From positions 3,265,733-3,329,732 of the forward strand of contig NC_059094.1 of assembly GCF_020497125.1 (NCBI RefSeq): DNA of 64,000 nucleotides, read 5' to 3'. A model generated the notes under the pieces. The model saw only the letters and a list, made by a program, of their open reading frames with translations. It was not told where the DNA came from and did not search any database. The DNA is from Mauremys mutica (lineage: Eukaryota > Chordata > Testudines > Geoemydidae). How positions within the stretch are numbered: the first letter of the stretch is position 1; every line of letters starts with the position of its first letter. Below, piece after piece: positions 20,021 through 30,580 of this stretch. Both the position numbers and the translations under genes were made by a program.

Positions 20021-20462
20021 GGGTTGCCAACTTTCTAATCGCACAAAAATGAACACCCTAGCCCTGTCCCGTCCCCACTTACCACATTCCCTCTCCCTCG
20101 GTGGCTCGCTCTCGCCCACCCATCCTCACTCACTTTCACTGGGCTGGGGCAGGGAGATGGAGTGTGGGAGGGGGCAAGGGCACTGGCTAGGGGTGCGGGC
20201 TCTGGGGTGGGGCCAGAAATGAGGGATTCAGGGTGCGGGAGGGGGCTCCAGGTTTGGGGGAGCTCAGGGCTAGGGGCCGGGGGTTGGGGCAGGGGCTTAC
20301 TCCGAGCGGCTCCCGGTCAGCAGCGCAGCGGGGCTAAGGAATGCTCCCTGCCTGTCCTGACTCCGCGCTGTGCCCTGGAAGCGGCCAGCAGGTCCAGCTC
20401 CTAGGCGGGGGGACCAGGAGGCTCCGTGCACTGCTCTTACCTGCAGGCACCATTCCCCCACC
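20021..20462 (+). mobile_element. GTTGCCA-type element, copy 2, left part, interrupted by Gypsy-2
   Basis: It starts GGGTTGCCAACTTTCTAATC after TA and follows copy 1 in outline. At 20463 Gypsy-2 interrupts it. The match to copy 1 resumes after Gypsy-2 at 25055-25110 (CCAATGGGCGTGTGGAGCC corresponds to CCAATGGGATCTGTGGAGCC in copy 1). Confidence 0.6.
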
Positions 20463-20653
20463 TGTTGTGTATTTGGTTGTCATGGGTTTTGTTACTATGG
20501 CAACTGAGTTAGACTATTAAGGGATAGCTCAGCCGGTTTCAACCGGCTGAGTGAGCTCTCTGTTTCTGTAAATAAAATGGAGGTTTTGGTTAGCTGTCTG
20601 CTCTCTGGCCTCAAGTGATTGCTTCCTACACCGGCTGCCCCTAGGACATAACA
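20463..20653 (+). repeat. Gypsy-2 5' LTR
   Basis: 191 bp, TGTTGTG...CATAACA, with AATAAA near 20571 and an inverted AGCCGGTTTCAACCGGCT stem near 20532. It is followed by CTGGAGACGAGGATGGG, the probable primer-binding region. Confidence 0.9.
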
Positions 20654-20777
20654 CTGGAGACGAGGATGGGATCCTGGTGCTGCTCCAGTAACAGAAGGAA
20701 GTAGAAGTCAAGGTAAAGACCAAACAAAGAAAAAAAGCTGCTTGTTTGCACTGACTGTGAAAGTGAAACTAAAAATC

Positions 20778-22826
20778 ATGGCTACTCTGACCAGGCCCCT
20801 GGAGCCTTTTGATGAGAATACAGAGCAGTGGCATGTGTATACTGAGCGTTTTGAGCTTTTTGGTATTGCAAATGACATTACAGAAGCGAAGAAGGTGCCA
20901 ATATTCTTAACTGTTGTAGGGGCTAAAACCTACTCTCTGCTACGCAGCTTACTACACCCTGTTAAGCCTGAGACTAAATCTTACAGTGACATTGTGGAAA
21001 TCCTGGGGTCTCATTTCTCCCGAAAACCACTGGTAATTGTTGAAAGATATAGGTTCCACAAAAGAGACCAAAAGGAAGATGAAACAGTTGTACAATTTGT
21101 AGCCATTTTAAAAAAGCTAGCAGAACACTGTGAATTTAAAGAGATGTTAAATGATGCCCTGCGTGACAGGTTAGTGTGTGGCCTCTGCAGTGAAGCTATA
21201 CGGAAGCGCCTACTGACAGAGGCTCAGCTTACATTACAGAAGGCTGTTGATATTGCTGTCTCCATGGAACTGGCTACAAGGGAGGCACAATACATCGGTG
21301 CATCCCCTAGGGTGCAAAAAGTGTCACAAGAACTGACCCACAAAACGGTGCAGAGTCAAGAATGTTACCGCTGTGGTAAGCTGGGTCACCAGGCATCAGA
21401 ATGCTGGTGTAAGGACCTGGTGTGTCGACACTGTGGCAAAAAGGGACACATTGAGTATGCCTGTAAACAAAAGAAAAAGAGGCCTGTGGTCTGGCCGACA
21501 AAAAGAGGAACCTTGCATACCCTAGAGCAGACCCAGGATGATCAAGGTGACACCTCCTCACAAGAGGAAGTGCCACTGCATGTTTTGTCTTTGGCAGCGG
21601 GCTCACATGAATACTGGGTAACCCCCTTATTGGAGGGCAAACCTATACGCATGGAACTAGACACCGGTGCAGCTGTCTCGCTGGTTCCTGAGACTGTGTA
21701 TAAGGAAAAGCTACAGCATCTTCCGCTTAAGGCAACAAAAACTGTTCTGAAGACGTATACAGGTGAAGCTGTGCCCATGTTGGGCACTATTGATGTTAAG
21801 GTGGAGCTCAATGGACAGGCGGCTAAATTGCCACTGTTTGTGGTGAGAGGTGACTACCCAGCCTTAATGGGTAGGTCTTGGCTTGGGAAGATTCAGCTGA
21901 ACTGGGCAGAAGTGCACCGGATGACTAAAGAAGAAACCAGTCTAACCCCTATACTAAGGAAACATGCTGCTGTTTTTGGAGATGATTTGGGAAGTATGAA
22001 GGGAATCACTGTGACATTGAACATTAAACCTGGCAGTCCACCAAAATATCTAAAAGCCCGAACGGTGCCATATGCCATCAGGCCAAAAGTTGAAGCAGAC
22101 CTGGAGCGCCTGGTCACCAATGGAGTCCTAATACCAGTTACCCATAGCTCATGGGCCACTCCTATCGTTCCAATAGTGAAGAAAGATGGCTCTCTCCGGA
22201 TTTGCGGTGATTTTAAAGTCACTGTCAACCCAGTGTTGTGTGCAGAGCAATACCCGCTTCCCCGCATCGATGTCCTCTTCGCAGGCCTGGCTGGGGGACA
22301 AAAGTTCAGTAAGATTGATCTGAGTCAAGCATATTTACAGATGCACGTCGATGAAAAGTCCCAAGAGCTGTTGACTATTGTGACTCATAAGGGGCTTTAT
22401 CGATACTGTCGCCTACCCTTCGGAATCACATCGGCTCCCGCCCTGTTCCAGAGGGCTATGGACCAGATCTTGTGTGGCTTGTCAGGAGTTCAGTGCTATC
22501 TGGATGATATCCTGGTCACTGGAAGAAATGAAGAGGATCACTTAAAGAATTTAGAGGCTACCCTACAAAGACTGGAAGAGTATGGCCTACGAGTTCGCAA
22601 AGACAAGTGTGAATTCTTCAAGCCCTCTGTTGAATATTTGGGACACATCATCGATTCTGCAGGTCTTCATAAGGCCCCTGCAAAAGTTAAAGCTATTGTG
22701 GAGGCTCCCCCACCTCAAAATGTAAGCCAGCTGCGCTCATTTCTAGGACTACTGAACTATTATGGAAAGTTCATCTCACAGTTAGCCAGTAGTCCTTGGG
22801 CAGAACAAGGCCTGGAAGTGGACTGA
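20778..22826 (+). pseudogene. Gypsy-2 gag, protease and most of reverse transcriptase
   Basis: From ATG 20778 the frame is open for 682 codons. It contains a capsid-like N-terminus, two tandem CCHC knuckles (CYRCGKLGHQASEC and CRHCGKKGHIEYAC), a protease with D295-T-G-A-A, and RT with YLDD at 574-577 and a later SFLGLLNYYGKF block. Gag and pol are fused with no frameshift signal between them. The frame is lost near 22788, where 25 bases of the Gypsy-1 version are replaced by 5, ending at TGA 22824-22826. The upstream open codons to 20742 lack an ATG, and the shared MATLTRP start in both copies decides the start. Confidence 0.9.
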
Positions 22827-22829
22827 AGC

Positions 22830-24438
22830 CTGTGATGTTGCATTTAACAAAGCTAAGGATGCATTGTTAAATTCTGAAGTTCTAACGCACTTTGATCCAT
22901 CCTTACCCCTGCAATTGGCCTGCGATGCTTCCCCTTATGGAGTGGGAGCGGTCGTGTCACACATTATGCCTTCAGGAGAAGAAAGACCTATTGCTTTTGC
23001 TTCACGCACTCTAAGCAAAGCAGAAACTAACTACGCCCAAATCGAACGTGAGGCATTAGGAATTGTTTTTGGAATTAGGAAGTTTCATCAGTACCTGTTT
23101 GGGCGAAAGTTTACTCTTCTTACAGACCATCGACCTCTGACATCAATTTTTGGACCCTACACAGGCATTCCCCCATTAGCTGCTAGTCGTATGCAACGTT
23201 GGGCATTGATACTTTCTGCACACACATATGAAATCAAATATCGGAAATCCACTCTGCACGGCAATGCAGATGGCCTCTCAAGGTTGCCTTTACCGGTCAA
23301 ACATCAAGATAGTGCCCAAAAGGAAATCTTCTACTTTGAACAGGTAGAGAATACACCCATCACTGCTACTCAGATAAAGAAGGCAACCCGCGTTGACCCA
23401 GTATTATCCCAAGTTATGGACCTGGTGATGCATGGAAAATTTCGACAAACCTCTCCGGTCTCACCCGACCTTGTTCCCTACATGTCCAGGCAGACGGAGT
23501 TATCGGTCCAATCTGGTTGTTTGTTGTAGGGGAGGCGTTTCATTATTCCACCACCCCTGAGATCACAGATGTTAGAACAGCTACATTCCGGTCACTGTGG
23601 AATAGTGCGCATGAAGGAAATTGCACGAAGCTATTTTTGGTGGCCTAGATTGGATAGTGCTATTGAAGAGAAGGCAAAAGCTTGTATGTCATGTCAGAGT
23701 GTAAGAAATGCACCCCAGTGGGCACCCCTACACCCATGGGACTGGCCTGAAAACCCGTGGCAACGTATTCACGTTGACTTTGCTGGCCCCCTTGAAGGAA
23801 GCATGTTCTTGGTGGCAGTAGATGCCCATTCTAAATGGCCAGAAGTCTCTATAATGCAGTCCACTACTGCAGAGAGTACTATCCAAAAACTACGAGGACT
23901 CTTTAGTCGTTTTGGTCTGCCAGAACAACTTGTGAGCGACAACGGACCTCAGTTCGTCTCTCAGGAGTTTCAAAATTTTATGAAGGCAAATGGGATACAC
24001 CACATCACGTCAGCACCATATCATCCGTCCACCAACGGATTAGCTGAAAGATTTGTGCAGACAATGAAAAACGCTTTGAAATCAGCAAAGGGACAACACT
24101 CCATTCAAAAGCATCTGGATACCTTCTTACTTTCCTATAGAAACACACCTCATGCTACGACCCAGGCTTCCCCAGCCTTTCTAATGATGGGACGACAGCT
24201 GCGCACTTGCTTTGATCTGCTGAAACCTTCTGAACCCCGACAAACTGTGCAACATCAGCAGCAATATCAAGTAATCAGATGGGCACCCAGAGCAAAAGAC
24301 CGAACCTTTAGCCCAGGGCAGCCAGTTTTGGCTCGGAATTATACTTCCAGAGCTAAATGGGTCCCGGCCACAGTCATCACTCAAACAGGACCTGTTTCCT
24401 ATACAGTCCGGACTGCAGAGAATCTTACCTGGCGGTGA
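22830..24438 (+). pseudogene. Gypsy-2 RNase H and integrase
   Basis: The RNase H frame resumes at about 22864 with CDASPYGVGAVV, IEREALGIV and LTDHRPL. It is stopped by TAG at 23527-23529 (TGG in Gypsy-1). Integrase continues at 23569 with the zinc-binding ACMSCQ, catalytic VDFAGP, VSDNGPQF and NGLAERF. TGA at 24436-24438 (CGA in Gypsy-1) removes the last 99 residues, whose Pro/Ser-rich frame is still readable to 24732. It cannot act alone. Confidence 0.9.
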
Positions 24439-24863
24439 CATGTAGATCAGCTGTTGCCAGGTCATGCCAGTCTTCAGGACCCATCTGCAGTTGAGGGGTC
24501 TGACTTCACCCCTCCTGGTGAGACACCGAATCATGAGTCACCTGTTCCGGACTGTTCTCCTCCATTACTGCCGGCAGCTGAGATACCCCTTTGCCCAGCA
24601 CGAGCTGATACCACCTCCTCACCTATTCGTGCTGCGGACCCTGAGCCCCTAGTGCTTTCGGGTGCAATAACACCAGAAGTTCGCCGTAATCCACCTAGAG
24701 ACAGAAGGCCTCCTCATCGGCTGTATCTTTAGTTAGGGCGAACCCACGGTTATGGGGCAAAATAATCCCCAGGGTTTAGCCGGGAATGGAGGCAGTCTAC
24801 CCTCCTTCTCTAGTTTAGTGTGTGTTTTATTTAGGGGATGTTCTTATTAGGGGGGGAGGAATA

Positions 24864-25054
24864 TGTTGTGTATTTGGTTGTCATGGGTTTTGTTACTATG
24901 GCAACTGAGTTAGACTATTAAGGGATAGCTCAGCCGGTTTCAACCGGCTGAGTGAGCTCTCTGTTTCTGTAAATAAAATGGAGGTTTTGGTTAGCTGTCT
25001 GCTCTCTGTCCTCAAGTGATTGCTTCCTACACCGGCTGCCACTAGGACAGAACA
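24864..25054 (+). repeat. Gypsy-2 3' LTR
   Basis: 191 bp. It follows a purine-rich TTAGGGGGGGAGGAATA tract. It differs from the 5' LTR at about three positions, all in the last 50 bases. Confidence 0.9.
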
Positions 25055-25110
25055 CCACCCACCCCATAGTTCCTGGCCAATGGGCGTGTGGAGCCAGTGC
25101 TCAGGGTCGG

Positions 25111-25559
25111 CGGGCCAAAGCTGAAGCTCAAGGGCTTCAGCCCCAGGTGGAGGCCTATAACCTGAGCCCCACCACCCAGGGCTGAAGCCCTTGAGCTTTG
25201 GCCCCCAGTGATGGGGCTCGGGCTGTGGCTTCAGCTCTGGGCCCCAGCAAATCCAACACCAGCCCTAGTGACCCACTTTCAGAGCCGGCTCCAGGCACCA
25301 GCCCAGCAAGTAGCTTCTTGGGGCGGCCAACGGTGAGGGGCCACATGTCCGGCTCTTCGTCGGCGGGTCCCTCACTCCCTCTCGGAGTGAAGGACCCGCT
25401 GCCGAATTGCCACTGAAGAAGAAAGCGGCGTGGTGGAGCTGCTGATCGCGATCGCGGCTTTTTTTTTTAAATTATTTTTATTTTTGCTGCTTGGGGCGGC
25501 AAAAACCCTGGAGCCGGCCCTGCCCACTTTGGAGTTCCGACCCAGTTTGAGAACCGCTG
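25111..25559. mobile_element. hAT-like CAGCGGTTCTCA-family element, 5'-truncated
   Basis: The right end TTTGAGAACCGCTG matches the complete copy at 38045-38343, as does the CCCAGCAAATCCAACACCAGCCC phrase family. The left terminus is missing, and the left edge against the GTTGCCA element is approximate. It is interrupted by the element at 25280-25522. Confidence 0.65.
25280..25522. mobile_element. hAT-like CAGRGCCGGCTCCAG element nested in another
   Basis: 243 bp. The ends are CAGAGCCGGCTCCAGG and CCTGGAGCCGGCCCTG. A perfect 8-bp duplication CCCACTTT lies at 25272-25279 and 25523-25530. Removing it restores the host element's CCCACTTTGG phrase as seen at 38307. The interior has TTGGGGCGGC at both sides and a T9 run. 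Confidence 0.88.
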
Positions 25560-26521
25560 ATATAACACCACCAATAGTCCTGATTTACAAGGTGCTATGC
25601 GCAGCCTCCTGCCTCCCACAGCTCCCTCCCTGGGAGGGGACCCGCCATTCAGCAGCAGCCCAGTTGCAAGAACAGCTGCCACACGCTGTGTGAGTCAATG
25701 GGTGGGATCCCCAGCACCTGGTCCAGGCCACTCCCTGAGAGCAGCAGCAGGTTTGGCGAGTATTGCAGCTGCCAAGAGGAAGATGACTCACTCAGCTGTG
25801 AACCCATGCATCCCTCCCCTTTCACACCTCCCCTTCTTGCTCATTACTCTGGGGCAGAATCCTCTGAGCAGACAAGAAACAGGCTCCATTCTCAGGGATC
25901 CCTCAGAGCTTGGCCTTTGCAAAGTCTCCTGGCAGCTCCAGCTCCCTGTGCTCTGCTGCTTCATGACCCCAAGGTAAGAAGGTCCTTTCCTGGCTGTTCT
26001 CCTGGTGGGAATCTCTCTCCCCCATCACTGGGCTGATCCCTTGGCTGCCTCCAAAACCCCTTTGCTTCCTCCATCTGCCTGGGCCAGAAACCACGCTGTG
26101 CATCCCTACCTGAGCTGGGGTCTCTGCCCTGTCTCTGGGCTCTGCCCAGCACTTGTTTTCAGTGCAATCAGTGCTCCCTATGGCTCGCTATCTGAGCCCC
26201 CGGGAAAGCATCCAAGGGCACGTGGGAATGAATAGCTGTCTGCAACTCTCCCCAGCAGGTTTCTGCCTGTGCCCCATTCTGGTTCTGTGGGAAGGGCGGC
26301 AGTGGGAAGACGGGGGCTACAGTACCTTCCTCATGCTGGTGATGAGCATGTGAGCATGCTGGTGATGATCTTTAGCTCGTCACACCCAGCCTCACCAGGG
26401 TGGAAGGAAGAGAGTTTCTGATAAAGCTCAATGCAAATAAGAGCAACATTTCCTCCTGTTGCTCAGGGTGTCTGGTGTCTTGGTGGGATCCAGCTGCAGT
26501 CTTGTCTGCAACTGCACTCTA
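25560..26521. other. Unassigned sequence
   Basis: Nearly 1 kb with moderate GC and overlapping short frames on both strands. None has recognisable domains. I see no repeat family here. Confidence 0.35.
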
Positions 26522-26523
26522 TA

Positions 26524-27153
26524 GGGTTGCCAGGTGTCCGGTTTTCGACTGGAAAGTCTGGTTAAAAGGGGACCTGGCAGTGTCCAGTCAGCGCTACTGA
26601 CCCAACACCAAGAGTCCAGTTACCCGAGTAACCGTCCGCAATCGGCTTCCGTTCCGCCGCTAGGAAGGTGGGAAGAGCAGCTACTGCTGGAGTAGGAGGA
26701 GCACTCAGGAACTGCCTGGTTCTGGCAGAGAGAGGTACAAGCAGCTGGGGTCTAGGGGGAGGGCTCCTGAAGCATGTGGCATTTGAGGAGCGGGGCCAGA
26801 TTCCCCAGCCAGGACCCCTTCTCAGCCTCCTTTGTGCTTCACCCCTGCGGTGCTGCCCCTCCATCCTGCCCCAGTCACCCCCACCCCGGAGCATGGTTCT
26901 CCCTGCCCCAGTCACTCCTCCAGACCCAGAGTGTGGCTCGACCTCGAACGTCCTGCACATGTCACCCAGCTGGCAGGGGGCAGGAGGTGGAGAGAGCAGC
27001 AAGTGACAGGCGGGGGAAAGGGGTGCGGTGGCAGGGCCTTAGGGAAAAGAGGCGGAGTAGGGGTGGGGCCTCAGGGGGGAGAGGTGGAGCAGGGGGCAGG
27101 AAAGGTTCTGTCTCTCAGTGTCCAGGTTTCACAAATTAGAAAGTTGGCCACCC
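26524..27153 (-). mobile_element. GTTGCCA-type DNA element, copy 3 (reverse)
   Basis: It begins GGGTTGCCAGGTGTCCGG and ends AAATTAGAAAGTTGGCCACCC, with TA on each side (26522-26523, 27154-27155). It is the reverse orientation of copies 1 and 2, 630 bp, and non-coding. Confidence 0.7.
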
Positions 27154-27164
27154 TAACTCTGTAT

Positions 27165-27660
27165 CAGAGCAGCAGCCGTGTTAGTCTGTATCGGCAAAAA
27201 GAACAGGAGTCCTTGTGGCACCTTAGAGACCAGGAACCTATCCTTGCAACAAAGCCTGGTGCCAACTCTGTCCACATATCTATTCAGGGGACACCATCAG
27301 AGGAACTAATCACATCAGCCACACCATCCGGGGCTCGTTCACTTGCACATCTACCAATGTGATATATGCCATCATGTGCTAGCAATGCCCCTCTGCCATG
27401 TACATTGGCCAGTCTCTACGTAAAAGAATAAATGGACACAAATCAGACATCAAGAATTATAACATTCAAAAACCAGCCGGAGAACACTTCAATCTCCCTG
27501 GTCACTCAATTACAAACCTAAAAGTCGCAATATTACAACAAAACAACTTCAAAAACAGACTCCAACGAGAGATGCTGAATTGGAATTAATTTGCAAAATG
27601 GACACCATCAAATTGGCTTGAATAAAGACTGGGAGTGGATGGGTCATTACACAAAGTCAA
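27165..27660 (+). pseudogene. Penelope-like element remnant with GIY-YIG endonuclease
   Basis: After a TCTGTATCAGAGCAGCAGCC leader-like phrase, translation gives VIYAIMC, a TAG stop, then MYIGQSLRKRINGHKSD and GEHFNLPGHSI, ending in LQREMLNWN at 27589. The VIYAI...MYIG pair is the GIY-YIG motif and NLPGHS is a typical Penelope downstream block. Penelope-like elements couple an RT with such a C-terminal nuclease; here only the nuclease end survives. One internal stop and lost upstream sequence make it inactive. Confidence 0.8.
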
Positions 27661-28291
27661 ACTATTTCCCCATGTTTATTCCCTCCCGCCCCCACTGTTC
27701 CTCACACCTTCTTGTCAAGTGCTGCAAATGGACCGTACCCAGGCTTTTGGGGAGCACCAGCCCGGGGCTCTGGTGTCACAGGATGGCTGGTCATTTCTGG
27801 TCAGCTGTTTTCTGCTAGCTGCTGCTTTGTTTGAGGCGTGGGGTGAAGGTGCCCAGAGATGCTGGCGCTTTGGGGGCTGCTCTAGCCAGTCACAGGCCAG
27901 GAGCGGTTTGGCACCATTTCACACTGAGCAGGTTTCACTCAGCCAGGGAATATCAAGCTGGAGTAAGCGGAGAGCTGAACAGGCAAGTCACTGTTCTCCA
28001 AACAGGATGTTCTGTGCTGCTCTCTTGCCTAGCATGGAGTCAGTGTCCACAGTGCTACATTCTCACCAGAAGCCACTGGTGCTTGCTCCATGAATTTCCC
28101 GCTGAGAGATTTGCACACAGTGTGGAGGGAAGGGGACACAGAAACCCAGGAAAATTCCATTCCTGGGTGGCCAAGGATTGAATTGCAGGGGACCAGAGTG
28201 TGGTACTCAGCTCACAACCCCTGAATTCCCCACACCCACCACTACTCTCGCCACTCGACTCCTACCTGCTTGAGGTGTCTGCACCAGTTAG
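27661..28291. other. Unassigned sequence
   Basis: I see no gene or named repeat; the short frames on the plus strand overlap in two phases. Confidence 0.35.
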
Positions 28292-28586
28292 GCCTTGGCT
28301 ACACTGGCGCTTTACAGCACTGCAACTTTCTCACTCAGGGGTGTGAAAAAACACCCCCCTGAGCGCAGCAATTTACAGCGCTGTACAGCACCAGTGTAAA
28401 CAGTGCCCCAGCACTGGGAACGCGGCTCCCAGCGCTGTGAGCTAATCCCCACGGGGAGGTGGAGTACCTGCAGCGCTGGGAGAGCTCTCTCCCAGTGCTG
28501 GCGCCGCGACCACACTCGCACTTCAAAGAGCTGCCGCGGGAGTGCTCCCGCGGCAGTGCTGTACAGCTGCAAGTGTAGCCATACCC
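28292..28586. mobile_element. MITE with GGCTACAC ends (Harbinger-like)
   Basis: The left end GGCCTTGGCTACACTGGCGC mirrors the right end GCAAGTGTAGCCATACCC. The interior includes the perfect palindrome CTGCCGCGGGAGTGCTCCCG.. at 28532-28557. No clear target duplication is seen (TTA left, TCT right). End similarity to the Harbinger termini at 45242/51550 suggests a PIF/Harbinger MITE. Confidence 0.6.
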
Positions 28587-28789
28587 TCTGATACAGGAGA
28601 AAGGACAAGGAGCAGAGATGCCTGTGACCCCATTGCCTGCTCTCTGAGACACGGCATCCAGTCTGAATCAGTTCCACGCCCCAGCTGAACATTTCATGTG
28701 CAGGAAATGATTTCACAATTCTTGGTACAATTAGAAAGCTAGTGATTTCACAGCACCGTCACTTTGTTAGTTTCACCTTCATTAAAAGC

Positions 28790-29210
28790 TGCCATAGTAG
28801 ATCAGAGCGGGGTGCCCAGGATCCTGTCTCTGACAGTGCCAGCACCAGCTGCTGCAGAGGAAGGTGGAAGGAGCCCTGCAGTAGCAGTTACAGGATAACC
28901 TGCCCTGGGGGAAGGCACCTCCTGACCCCTTCGACCCCTTTAGGTAAGGATTGGCTCCTCTTCTGAAACAGGAAGATTTGTGTCTCTTCAAAAACTCTTG
29001 CTTAGATTTAATAACATTCTCTACTATCATATCTCTGCACATTCTTATTCTCCGTACAAACGGTCAGTCTGTTTTTGAATTCAGTTAAGCTCTTGTGGCA
29101 GTGAGTTCCATAGGTTACTGTGCATTGTCCAAAATGTATTTTGTTTGCTCGGTGTTAAATGTGCAGCCTCTCATTTCCATTTGATGTGCCCTTCCCTGCC
29201 CAGCCATCAT
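28790..29210 (-). repeat. Antisense CR1 3' end
   Basis: It starts with CATAGTAGATCAGAGCGGGG and CTGTCTCTGACAGTGCCAGC (reverse of a CR1 3' UTR). It continues to CTTGTGGCAGTGAGTTCCAT near 29091, the reverse of the conserved WNSLP-coding block at the ORF2 C-terminus. It is diverged, with no open frame. Confidence 0.6.
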
Positions 29211-30014
29211 GTGGGACTGTCTCATCCCCAGCTCCTCATAGTGGGACTGGAACCCATGACCTAGGCTTGAGAGGTATCACTGGCCCATCCCCAGTCCTTT
29301 GCAGTCAGTAGTTCTGATTTTGCATAGAAGCTCCCTAGAAATGAGCCCATCCTGAGGCTGTTCACAGAGACAGGAGGAACTGGCTACGTTCACAGCCTGA
29401 GCATGCCAAGGCTCTTGGTTGCGTCACGTGCTGGAGCTGCCCAGCAGAGAGCCTCCCCAAGGCTGCGGTGCCTGCACTCTGAGCATGGCAGAGCAGGGGT
29501 GCTCTGGGAATAGGCTGGGGAGAATCAAGGGCAGGGAAGGAGCAACTCCCTGGGTTATTTATTTTTGTTGCGGCAGTCATGCCAAAGGACCTCAGACAGG
29601 GAGCAGCATCCCATTGTACAGGGTACTCTGCAAACACTGCAAAGAATGTGTGTCCCTGCTGCAGAGCACCCATAGTCTAGGACTGACACCACTGGGGTGG
29701 GCAGCGATAGGGGGCTAGCATCAGTGTCCGTAGTGCTCAGCAGCCAAGGTAATGCCAGCTGGGCTGTAAGCCTGATGGAGATGTACTACTGAAGGGTCAG
29801 GGAGGAGGGGACGGCGTGTCTCCTGGGAAGGGAAGAGGAGCAGCTGCTTTCTCCAGCCTCAGCTCTGGGGGACAGGGAACTCCCCTTGGACTGATAATCC
29901 CCCCAAGTCAGCAGGAGGGTGCAGGGACCCACTGCTTCCAGGTGTGAGCTCCAAGGACATCATTTTGGGGGTGCTGCTGACAGGCAGGCAGGCCTGGGTT
30001 TGGCGGTGGGAGGG
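29211..30014. other. Unassigned sequence
   Basis: No repeat or gene recognised with confidence. Confidence 0.3.
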
Positions 30015-30580
30015 AAGGCTACAGGTGATCATTCCCCTCTACTCAACACTGGTGAGGCCTCATTTGGAGTACTGTGTCCAGTTTTGGGCCCCACACTACA
30101 AGAAGGATGTGGATAAATTGGAGAGAGTCCAGCGGAGGGCAACAAAAATGATTAGGGGGCTGGAGCACATGACTTATGAGGAGAGGCTGAGGGAACTGGG
30201 ATTGTTTAGCTTGCAGAAGAGAAGAATGAGGGGGGATTTGATAGCTGCTTTCAACTACCTGAAAGGGAGTTCCAAAGAGGATGGATCTAGACTGTTCTCA
30301 GTGGTAGAAGATGACAGAACAAGGAGTAATGGTCTCAAGTTGCAGAGGGGGAGGTTTAGGCTGGATATTAGGAAAAACTTTTTCACTAGTAGGGTGGTGA
30401 AGAACTGGAATGGGTTACCTAGGGAGGTGGTGGAATCTCCTTCCTTAGAGGTTTTTAAGGTCAGGCTTGACAAAGCCCTGGCTGGGATGATTTAGTTGGG
30501 TTTGGTCCTGCTTTGAGCAGGGGGTTGGACTAGATACCTCCTGAGGTCCCTTACAACCCTGAGATTCTATGATTCTATGA
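30015..30580 (+). pseudogene. 5'-truncated CR1: ORF2 C-terminus and 3' UTR
   Basis: The frame gives [47 protein letters not shown] and [13 protein letters not shown]. These are the usual C-terminal blocks of CR1 ORF2 downstream of RT. It stops at TAG 30493-30495 and ends in GATTCTATGATTCTATGA at 30580. It is nearly identical to 48700-49254. Strong 5' truncation is typical of LINE copies. Confidence 0.9.

Larger units (their letters stand above)
20463..25054 (+). mobile_element. Gypsy-2: Ty3/Gypsy LTR retrotransposon
   Basis: It has two 191-bp LTRs (about 3 differences by eye) and a 5-bp duplication CCACC (20458-20462 and 25055-25059). The body is gag-PR-RT-RNaseH-INT in one intended frame, with no env. 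It is better preserved than Gypsy-1, but a net 20-nt deletion near 22788 and stops at 23527 and 24436 break it. It is inserted in a GTTGCCA-type element. Confidence 0.93.

Noticed and set aside
19265..20052. Long Gly/Trp-rich frames of up to 253 codons
   Set aside because: They arise from the G-rich GGGGTGCAGG phrases of a GTTGCCA-type element in all frames.
26562..27362. Frames of 112-176 codons on both strands
   Set aside because: They lie inside the reverse-oriented GTTGCCA-type element and overlap one another; composition-driven.
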